A DNA stretch of 11,282 nucleotides from an uncultured Sphingomonas sp. (GTDB lineage: Bacteria; Pseudomonadota; Alphaproteobacteria; Sphingomonadales; Sphingomonadaceae), in assembly GCA_934555855.1 (NCBI GenBank), contig CAKTFL010000027.1, positions 1 to 11,282 on the forward strand. The letters are read 5' to 3'. The position numbers were made by a program, and so were the translations under genes. Positions within the stretch are counted from its first letter, which is position 1, and each line of letters starts with the position of its first letter. The notes beneath the pieces were generated by a model, which did no database searches, was not told the DNA's origin, and saw nothing but the letters and a program-made list of their open reading frames with translations. Below, piece after piece: positions 6,120 through 11,282 of this stretch.

Positions 6120-6512
6120 CTAATGGAGTGGAGAGAGGACAAGGCGCTGTTCAAGGGTAGACAGCACAGCCTCATACCGAGTGCGCCAGTAATGCGATCG
6201 CATGCCTTTGACACACCGTGGATGCACGCGGATCTCGTCGGCTCCGTCGAGCACACTAGGGATCACCCCGCGTTCCAGCCGCGCTCGGATCGCTCTCTCT
6301 CGCGGATAGTAACGTTTAAGCCAGCGGTCGCTGACGGACTCGGTGCTCCGTCCGTTGCAGCCGTCCTCAACACGCATCATCGCTCCTAGATCAGCAAGTG
6401 ATCGGTAAAGGGCGAGATTGCTGCCTTCGGTATAGATCGGCTCGATGGCAGGAGTAGCCGCGCAACCTGCAGCGGAGATGACGATTGACAGAAAGAGAAG
6501 GTGTCGCAGCAT
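6120..6512 (-). CDS. unknown lipoprotein, paralogue of the one at 6923-7396
   Basis: The ATG at 6510-6512 is chosen because it puts the lipoprotein signal at the N-terminus (MLRHLLFLSIVISAAGC, lipidated Cys17); the longer frame from 6548 adds a polar stretch before it. The product has 130 residues. The mature part keeps a pattern shared with the protein at 6923-7396: LY..L...G, V..GC.G.S.ES, a block ending IRARL, a second cysteine (P-R-C), then YWRTRYEAVLSTLEQRL at the C-terminus. The function is unknown. It is the first gene of a probable two-gene transcript. GC content is below the neighbourhood average. Confidence 0.72.
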   Translation of the reverse strand: MLRHLLFLSIVISAAGCAATPAIEPIYTEGSNLALYRSLADLGAMMRVEDGCNGRSTESVSDRWLKRYYPRERAIRARLERGVIPSVLDGADEIRVHPRCVKGMRSHYWRTRYEAVLSTLEQRLVLSPLH

Positions 6513-6922
6513 GGTTGAGAGATCGGCCGGTCGGGACCTTAGCGTCAACGTTTATTCGTCGTTCGAGCAGAAATGCTAATCGCGGCGGATGAACCCTCTG
6601 CCATAGTTGCTTTGAGCCGCGGAAAAGCGCTGGTTTGATGCGGCCTTTCGAGCACTATGCCCGCATGCAGGGCGTGCGACAGGCGATACCTGAGCCTGAA
6701 TGTCCGGTGTGGGCGTTAGCGGACATTCCCGGAAACGAACGGCGGGCGAGACGGCCGGAGCCGTCCCGCAAACGATCTAATTTCGGGAAAGCTCAGGGCT
6801 TCCCGGAACGTCTAGCCTCAGGACTCACAACGAGGTAGCCAGACCGCGCCGCCATGTCCGGGTAGGTGCTGGACGGTGCGGAGGCCATTGCAGTCGACCT
6901 ACCGTAAGATCATCCTGGGCCC
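6513..6922. other. intergenic stretch between divergent lipoprotein genes
   Basis: About 400 bases carry no convincing gene. A 67-codon open frame at 6635-6838 has no family resemblance and is interrupted in sense by repeats. The stretch holds the palindromic repeat at 6699-6727 and a hairpin made of CGGGAAAGC (6784-6792) and GCTTCCCG (6798-6805) with a one-base bulge. It also must hold the promoters for both divergent genes. A TTGACG on the minus strand at 6542-6547 is a possible -35 for the left pair, but no good -10 is seen. Confidence 0.5.
6699..6727. repeat. palindromic repeat, right copy
   Basis: AATGTCCG (6699-6706) and CGGACATT (6720-6727) are perfect 8-bp inverted arms around a 13-base loop that includes TGGGCGTTAG. 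Bases 6710-6726 are identical to 5511-5527. It looks like a small interspersed palindromic element, and I have the impression that similar CGTTAGCGGACATT sequences are common between sphingomonad genes, though this is unsearched. Confidence 0.65.
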
Positions 6923-7396
6923 ATGCGACAGAAACGGCTTTCAGCGTTCACCATAGGGCTTTGCATCATCCTGGCCGGGTGTGCCACCGATGCTCGCGAA
7001 AGCGCCCGGCAGACGGAGGGCATGCAGCGAATACATGCCCTTCTGGAGTCAATTCCCCCTCCGGAACCCGGCAACCCATGGGGCAACCAATACTGGCAGA
7101 CGAGTGACGCGGAGCTGTATGGCTACCTTCTTGAATATGGCTCCTTTGCGCAGGTTCAGGGTAAATGCGAAGGGTTGGGACGCTCCGAAACGGAAGCCCG
7201 CCAGAGCGCTGATCGACATCGTGAGCAGATCATTCGTGACCGGCTTGTCGCGAAGGCGGGTGAGAGTGCGGTAGGCGATAAGGTTGTGCCATCACCTTCG
7301 CCGACGTGTGCGACCGCTGCGCGCCCTGCTGACTATCGCGAGCGATACGAGCGTGTCCTGCGCGAGTTGGAGACCCGCTTGGGCGTGGTGCCGTAG
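6923..7396 (+). CDS. unknown lipoprotein, paralogue of the one at 6120-6512
   Basis: This is a 157-residue precursor beginning MRQKRLSAFTIGLCIILAGC, a lipoprotein signal with the lipidated cysteine at residue 20. The mature part shares a spaced pattern with the minus-strand lipoprotein: ELYGYLLEYG, V.GKC.G...SETEA, IIRDRL, a second cysteine (P-T-C), and YRERYERVLRELETRL. Conserved paired cysteines suggest one disulfide. There is no known function. No strong ribosome binding site precedes the ATG at 6923. GC content is lower than in the right-hand genes. Confidence 0.75.
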   Translation: MRQKRLSAFTIGLCIILAGCATDARESARQTEGMQRIHALLESIPPPEPGNPWGNQYWQTSDAELYGYLLEYGSFAQVQGKCEGLGRSETEARQSADRHREQIIRDRLVAKAGESAVGDKVVPSPSPTCATAARPADYRERYERVLRELETRLGVVP

Positions 7397-7724
7397 ACCA
7401 CATCCGACCCAGACGGACTACTCGCAAAACCGGTCCCGATTGGGAACGGCGTTCGGGAGGACTGGCGGCAGCAAGCCGCGTCGCGCGCAAAGAGGCTGCC
7501 GCTTTCCCGAAATCTGTTCCCGATTGCCTTTTCCCGAAACTGCCCGTTCGACATGGAAAAACGGGACGCTCAAACGTGCCCCGATCGCCAGATAAACGGC
7601 CGGTTTCTTGGCAATCGGGAACCGGCCTTCGCACGCCGGGTGACAGGGCCAGAAAACCCGATCGCTCCGTTCGCCCTCAATCCAGGCATTGCCGTTCGGT
7701 CAGGGCCTTCCCGCCTCCCCCGCT
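7397..7724. repeat. intergenic stretch rich in TTCCCGA motifs and an inverted repeat
   Basis: About 330 bases between convergent genes contain no supported gene. TTCCCGA occurs three times at 7504, 7517 and 7531 (spacing 13 and 14). A perfect 13-bp inverted repeat, GTTCCCGATTGCC, lies at 7516-7528 against 7610-7622. A related CCGGTCCCGATTGGGAA lies at 7430-7446. These may be remnants of short mobile or palindromic repeats, or terminator-like structure between convergent transcripts. Confidence 0.45.
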
Positions 7725-10109
7725 TTACCGTCTTAGCCGTAGCGTCGCGCCGATCACGCGCGGGTCACTGGGGGTGCCGAGGATCAGGCCCGAATTGCCC
7801 GCCTGGATCGTCAGGTTCTGGATGTAATTCGCATCCAGCAGGTTGCGGGCGAACACCGCCACCTCCAGCCCGTCGCCGAAGCGATAGCCCAGGCTGGCGT
7901 TGGTCAGGTTGTAGCCCCGAATGTACGTGAACCGCGACAGGCTGGGGTCGCCGTTGAAGCCGCTGCGCGAGGCGGTGTCGACATGGACGAACACCGACCC
8001 CGCGCCGACCGGCCGCGCATAATCGACCCCCGCCGTCACCGACCAGCGCGGCAGGGAGGCGAGGCGCCGGCCGGTCAGGTCGCAGGCCGCGGTCGCCGCG
8101 GTCTGCCGCTCCAGCGGGCAGGGGCCGGCCGGATAGTCGCTATACTCGCCATCGGCATAGGCGAGCCCGGCGCGCGCGGTCAGGCCCGGCAGGATCAGCG
8201 CGGTCAGGTCCGCTTCCGCGCCCTTCACCGTCACCCGGGGAATGTTGGACAGATAGCCGCGCAGGGCGACCGTCTGCGCGCTGTCGACGATCGTCGCCTG
8301 AAAGTCGGTGACGCGGGTATGATAGACGTCGGCGTTGAGGATCAGGCGCCGGTCGAACAGCCGCGTCTTCACGCCCGCTTCCCAAGTCGTGTTGCGCTCC
8401 GGCCGCACCACCGCGGTCGCCAGGACCGGCCGGTTCTGCGCGTCGAGCGGCAGGCCCGACATGTTGATCCCGCCCGACTTGAAGCCGCGGGCATAGCTGA
8501 CATAGCCGAGTACGCCGTCGGTCGCCTGCCAGGCGATGTTCGCCCGCCCCGACAGGCTGCCGTCGCTGTCATGCGCCCCATAGCTTTGCGGGCGCAGCAC
8601 GGACAGTTTCGCGTTGGTCAGCGCCGCGCTGGTCGTCGCCAGCCCGCCCGACACGCTCGTGTCGTAATAGCCGTCCTTGTCCTCGTGCGTGTAGCGCAGG
8701 CCGCCCGTCACGGTGACCCGGTCGACCACGCGCCAGTTTACCTCGCCGAACGCGGCATAGCTCCGGGTGCGGAAATCGGTGCGCCCGTCCTGGGCATAGC
8801 CGTCGAGCAGGTTTGCCGGCACGGGTGTGTTCGCCGCGCCGGTGGTCGGCCCGATCAGCCAATAGGCCGCGGTCGGCCCGTAGATGCTGATCGGCCGGCC
8901 GACGATCTTCTGCCGGAACCCGTACAGCCCGACCACATAGCTCAGCGGCCCCGTGCCGTTGGAGGCCAGCCGCAGTTCCTGGCTGTATTGGTCCTGGCGC
9001 GAGGGGATGTGCTGCGACAGCTGGATCGGCACGCCGATATAATCGCGGTCGTTCTCCGCGTCCCAGTTCCAGAAGCGCCAGGCGGATACCGAGGTGATCG
9101 TGCCGAAGCCGATGTTCCAGTCGGTGATCGCCTCCACACCGCCCTCGTTGGTGTCGGCGTTCAGCGGCCCGTCGATATCGGTGATGCGGTCATAGGGATT
9201 GGTGCTGGGCACGCGATAGCCCAGGCCGGCCGACAGCGCCGGATATTGCCGCGCCGCGGGCCTGAGGCTCTGTCCGACACGCAGATAGACCTGGGTGCAG
9301 CATTCGGCCTGGAAATTGGTGAAGTCGGCGATCAGCCGCGTCTGCAACGCGTTGCCGGGTCTGAACAGCAGCTGCCCGCGCACCGCCTGCGTCCCGACCT
9401 TGTTATGGTCGCGCCCGTCACGGATATTGTCGATGACGCCGTCGCGCCGTGTCGACACGCCCGAGATGCGATAAGCGACCGTGTCGCTGATCGGCCCCGA
9501 CGCCCAGCCGCGTGCCTGGAGGAAGTTGAAACCGCCATAGCTCAGCTCGGCGAACCCTTCCGGGGTGAAGGTCGGCGCGCGGCTGGTGATGTTGATCGCG
9601 CCGGCGGTGGTGTTCTTGCCGAACAGCGTGCCCTGCGGCCCGCGCAGCTCCTCCACCTGCTCGATATCGGCGAAATCGAACGCGGCCGTGGCGGGGCGGG
9701 CGTGATACACCTGGTCGACATAGAAGCCGACGCCCGGCTCCAGCCCGTCATTGGCCTGGCTGACCGCGACGACGCTGGAGCCGAGCCCGCGAATGGTGAA
9801 GGCGGTGTTGCGCGGATTGGCGGAGCTGTAGTTCAGGCTGGGGATCAGCGTGGTCAGCCCCTGCGTGTTCACGGTGTAGCTCTGGTCCAGCAGGTTGCCG
9901 CCGACAACGGACAGCGACCCCGGCACCGATTGCGCGTCCTCCGCCCGCCGGCGCGCGGTGACGATGACGTCGGGCAGGCCGCCCCCCTGATCCTGCGCCC
10001 CATCCTGAGCTGGCCCGGTTGCGGGCACGGCATCGACCGATTGCGCCCGGCCGGGCCCCGCGACGAGCAGCCCCGCCGCCAGCGCCAGCGATGTCGACCT
10101 GATCCCCAT
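7725..10109 (-). CDS. TonB-dependent outer-membrane receptor
   Basis: This is a 794-residue outer-membrane transporter. The ATG at 10107-10109 is chosen because AGGGGGA (10118-10124) lies 8 bases upstream and the product then begins with a proper signal peptide (MGIRSTSLALAAGLLVAGPG, cleavage near RAQ). The longer frame from 10145 adds only polar residues. A TonB-box-like LPDVIVTARR lies at about 45-54 and the plug at about 55-175 (IRGLGSS, GFYVDQVY, IEQVEELRGPQGTLFGKNTTAGAINI). The rest is the 22-strand barrel with many aromatic Y-x-F segments. Such receptors import siderophores, vitamins, sugars or metal chelates using TonB energy. The substrate is not evident from the protein, but the mop and modE genes just upstream suggest molybdate or a molybdenum chelate. 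The last residues are LRLRR rather than the usual terminal aromatic. Confidence 0.93.
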   Translation of the reverse strand: MGIRSTSLALAAGLLVAGPGRAQSVDAVPATGPAQDGAQDQGGGLPDVIVTARRRAEDAQSVPGSLSVVGGNLLDQSYTVNTQGLTTLIPSLNYSSANPRNTAFTIRGLGSSVVAVSQANDGLEPGVGFYVDQVYHARPATAAFDFADIEQVEELRGPQGTLFGKNTTAGAINITSRAPTFTPEGFAELSYGGFNFLQARGWASGPISDTVAYRISGVSTRRDGVIDNIRDGRDHNKVGTQAVRGQLLFRPGNALQTRLIADFTNFQAECCTQVYLRVGQSLRPAARQYPALSAGLGYRVPSTNPYDRITDIDGPLNADTNEGGVEAITDWNIGFGTITSVSAWRFWNWDAENDRDYIGVPIQLSQHIPSRQDQYSQELRLASNGTGPLSYVVGLYGFRQKIVGRPISIYGPTAAYWLIGPTTGAANTPVPANLLDGYAQDGRTDFRTRSYAAFGEVNWRVVDRVTVTGGLRYTHEDKDGYYDTSVSGGLATTSAALTNAKLSVLRPQSYGAHDSDGSLSGRANIAWQATDGVLGYVSYARGFKSGGINMSGLPLDAQNRPVLATAVVRPERNTTWEAGVKTRLFDRRLILNADVYHTRVTDFQATIVDSAQTVALRGYLSNIPRVTVKGAEADLTALILPGLTARAGLAYADGEYSDYPAGPCPLERQTAATAACDLTGRRLASLPRWSVTAGVDYARPVGAGSVFVHVDTASRSGFNGDPSLSRFTYIRGYNLTNASLGYRFGDGLEVAVFARNLLDANYIQNLTIQAGNSGLILGTPSDPRVIGATLRLRR

Positions 10110-10143
10110 GGCTGAGTTCCCCCTGTTGCCGGGGCGGTCATGC

Positions 10144-10182
10144 ACTATATCCGTTCCGACACAATATCCGGTCGGATATAAT
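10144..10182 (-). promoter_or_regulatory. candidate operator and promoter of the TonB receptor gene
   Basis: A dyad ATATCCG-GT-CGGATAT fills 10164-10179, and a third half-site ATATCCG lies at 10147-10153. The outer copies form TATATCC...GGATATA. On the minus strand TATAGT (10144-10149) is a good -10, so the dyad covers the -35 region and the start would be about 28 bases before the ATG. ModE boxes are built on TATA-type inverted half-sites, so control by the adjacent ModE-like protein is plausible but inferred. Confidence 0.5.
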
Positions 10183-10193
10183 CAGTCGGCAAG

Positions 10194-10598
10194 TTACGCG
10201 GATGGCTGGGTGGATGGCTGGGTGGATGGCTGGGCGGGCGCAGGCGTTTCGCGCAGGGCCCCGGTCAGCCGCTGATAGGCGGGGTGTTCCGCGACATGCG
10301 CCGCCTCGACCTCCAATTCGCGATACGCGGCCAGCATCGCCCGGCCGGTATCCGTCAGGCGCGCGCCGCCCTGCTTGCCGCCTCCCGGCGCGGTATCGAC
10401 CAGCCGCTCGGCGAAGCAGCGGTTCATCTCGTCCACCAGCACCCAGGCGCGGCGATAGCTCATGCCCAGCGCCCGGCCCGCGGCGGAGATCGACCCGTCG
10501 CGTCCGATCGCCTCCAGCAGGTCTGCCTTGCCGGGCCCGAGCGCGAACCCGTCGCCGCAGACCAGCTGGATCTTGAGCTTGAGCGCCCCCAGCTTCAC
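10194..10598 (-). CDS. modE: ModE-type transcriptional regulator, DNA-binding domain only
   Basis: The product has 134 residues from a GTG start at 10596-10598. Residues about 10-100 match the N-terminal winged-helix domain of ModE: GDGFALGPGKADLLEAIG, then GSISAAGRALGMSYRRAW (helix-turn-helix at about 35-55), PGGGKQGGARLTDTG and a long helix (AMLAAYRELEVEAAHV). ModE of E. coli has about 260 residues because it also carries two C-terminal molybdate-binding Mop domains, which are missing here. A separate Mop protein is encoded one base upstream. The last 11 residues are a PSTQ repeat from a 12-bp tandem repeat. The protein probably binds DNA near the receptor gene; whether it senses molybdate alone is unknown. 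Confidence 0.85.
   Translation of the reverse strand: MKLGALKLKIQLVCGDGFALGPGKADLLEAIGRDGSISAAGRALGMSYRRAWVLVDEMNRCFAERLVDTAPGGGKQGGARLTDTGRAMLAAYRELEVEAAHVAEHPAYQRLTGALRETPAPAQPSTQPSTQPSA
10201..10234. repeat. 12-bp tandem repeat in the 3' end of modE
   Basis: GATGGCTGGGTG is repeated nearly three times (10201, 10213, 10225), encoding the PSTQPSTQPSA tail on the minus strand. The unit is a multiple of three, so copy-number change would lengthen or shorten the tail without frameshift. Confidence 0.85.
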
Positions 10599-10599
10599 G

Positions 10600-10806
10600 T
10601 CACTTGCCGATCAGGACGTCGCTCGCCTTGACCACCACCGTGACCTGGTCCCCCTCGGCCAGCGCCAGGTCGGCGATCGCCTCCTCCGTGATGCTCGACG
10701 TGACGACCACGCCGTTGCCGATATCGACCTTGACCGTCCCGTTCACCGCGCCCGGCGTGATCGACACGATGCGGCCGGGGATCTGGTTGCGCGCGCTGAG
10801 CTTCAT
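10600..10806 (-). CDS. mop: molbindin (Mop-domain molybdate/tungstate-binding protein)
   Basis: The product has 68 residues, the size of a free-standing Mop (TOBE-type) protein. It follows the family pattern: SARNQIPGRI at 4-13, PGAVNGTVKVDIGNG at 18-32, SSITEEAIADL at 37-47, LAEGDQVTVVVKASDVLIG at 49-67. Such proteins bind molybdate or tungstate as hexamers in the cytosol for storage or homeostasis. The ATG at 10804-10806 is preceded by an excellent AGGAGGA on the minus strand. The stop codon is one base from the GTG of modE, so the two are translated together. Together they split the normal ModE domains over two proteins. Confidence 0.93.
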   Translation of the reverse strand: MKLSARNQIPGRIVSITPGAVNGTVKVDIGNGVVVTSSITEEAIADLALAEGDQVTVVVKASDVLIGK

Positions 10807-10820
10807 GGTTCGTGTCCTCC

Positions 10821-10852
10821 TGCGGCCGGGATAGCATGTCTGCCCGGCCGCA
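10821..10852. promoter_or_regulatory. perfect inverted repeat next to the mop ribosome binding site
   Basis: TGCGGCCGGG (10821-10830) and CCCGGCCGCA (10843-10852) are exact complements around a 12-base AT-richer loop. On the minus strand the 3' arm ends directly at the AGGAGGA ribosome binding site of mop, so a hairpin in the transcript would adjoin it. It may be an RNA control element or a DNA operator. The size is far too small for the known molybdenum cofactor riboswitch. Confidence 0.5.
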
Positions 10853-10957
10853 TGACAGCATCGGCCGAACAGGACCCGTAAAACGGCTGGCGCAACATGG
10901 ATCAAAAGCGGGTGCCGGATCGCTGAGCCTTTCGGAACCATGGACCGGGGATCAGGG

Positions 10958-11282
10958 ATGCACGCAAGCACCATGAAGGCGGCGGACGTCTTCACCAAGC
11001 TCGACGTCGAGCTGAAGCCCGACCCCTCGCGCACCGTCATCCGCCCGTTCAGCTTCGGCTATCCGTCCGCCTTTGCCGAGGGGCGGCCGACACGGGCGCA
11101 GGCAGTGGCTGCGCGCGTCATGGCGCTGGACGAGCCGATGCGCGACCGGATGCGCTGCCTGATGGACGAAGCGATGAACGGGCGGCACCGCAAGGCCGAC
11201 CGGGTCTTCCTGCGCCGGTTCGAGGAGGTGAAGGGCGACCTGGGCGTCGAGGTTACCGCCGAGTGCGATCGCTTGCTGATCG
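10958..11282 (+). CDS. probable GH130-family glycoside phosphorylase/hydrolase, 5' part only
   Basis: The frame is open to the right edge, so the first 108 or so residues are seen. In-frame ATGs lie at 10940, 10958 and 10973; none has a strong ribosome binding site, and 10958 is a compromise. The N-terminus (LKPDPSRTVIRPFSFGYPS, then RAQAVAARVMALDEPMRDRM, then GRHRKADRVFLRRFEEV) resembles the N-terminal helical region of GH130 proteins, which act on beta-mannosides. The catalytic domain is beyond the window, so this assignment is from memory of the family and is moderate. It is divergent from mop across a 151-base gap with no obvious shared function. Confidence 0.6.
   Translation, partial: MHASTMKAADVFTKLDVELKPDPSRTVIRPFSFGYPSAFAEGRPTRAQAVAARVMALDEPMRDRMRCLMDEAMNGRHRKADRVFLRRFEEVKGDLGVEVTAECDRLLI

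Noticed and set aside
6635..6838. 67-residue open frame in the lipoprotein intergenic region
   Set aside because: It spans the palindromic repeat and a hairpin, has no ribosome binding site and no recognisable features.
7230..7634. 134-residue minus-strand open frame overlapping the third lipoprotein gene
   Set aside because: It overlaps a better-supported gene, its composition is arginine/serine-rich, and it runs through TTCCCGA repeats.
7983..10115. 710-residue plus-strand open frame opposite the TonB receptor
   Set aside because: It is a shadow of the receptor gene; composition is typical of antisense frames in high-GC DNA.
10821..10852. Molybdenum cofactor riboswitch upstream of mop
   Set aside because: Only one simple 10-bp hairpin is present; the known Moco motif is much larger and multi-stemmed.

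Overview
The window looks like chromosomal or large-replicon DNA of a GC-rich alphaproteobacterium, most likely a sphingomonad (Sphingomonas, Sphingobium or Novosphingobium type). The basis is the high-GC codon use of most genes, a large TonB-dependent receptor with a sphingomonad-style plug, a YbaL-type cation/proton antiporter, and several short secreted proteins of the kind common in that group. No rRNA, tRNA, CRISPR array or classical insertion sequence was seen.

Left part (1-2350): the 5' end of a small secreted protein gene, then a complete tyrosine recombinase (367-1329, minus) bracketed by palindromes of the type GACATGTC. There are two palindromes at its 3' end and three at its 5' end, all exactly 16 bp apart, and a near-copy lies inside the gene. 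This compact recombinase-plus-sites unit is the best candidate for an undescribed small recombination system here. Upstream of it are a small VanZ-like membrane protein and an unknown exported protein.

Middle (2396-5410): a MerR-type regulator and a carboxymuconolactone decarboxylase-family protein form an operon behind a textbook MerR-type promoter (19-bp spacer over a perfect 16-bp palindrome). The regulator gene carries a one-base frameshift. On the plus strand follow a small secreted basic protein, a 34-residue single-span membrane peptide and, 28 bases later, the antiporter ybaL.

Accessory pocket (about 5411-7724): visibly lower GC, with two minus-strand lipoprotein genes in tandem and one plus-strand lipoprotein gene. 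Two of the three are diverged paralogues. Short repeats lie around them: a 17-bp direct repeat on either side of the tandem pair, and scattered TTCCCGA motifs. This pocket looks acquired or fast-evolving.

Right part (7725-10852): a minus-strand group of mop (a 68-residue molbindin), a ModE-type DNA-binding protein without its own Mop domains, and a TonB-dependent receptor. An AT-rich palindrome lies between modE and the receptor. The arrangement suggests an outer-membrane importer controlled by molybdenum or tungsten. At the right edge the 5' part of a probable GH130 glycoside phosphorylase or hydrolase runs out of the window on the plus strand.
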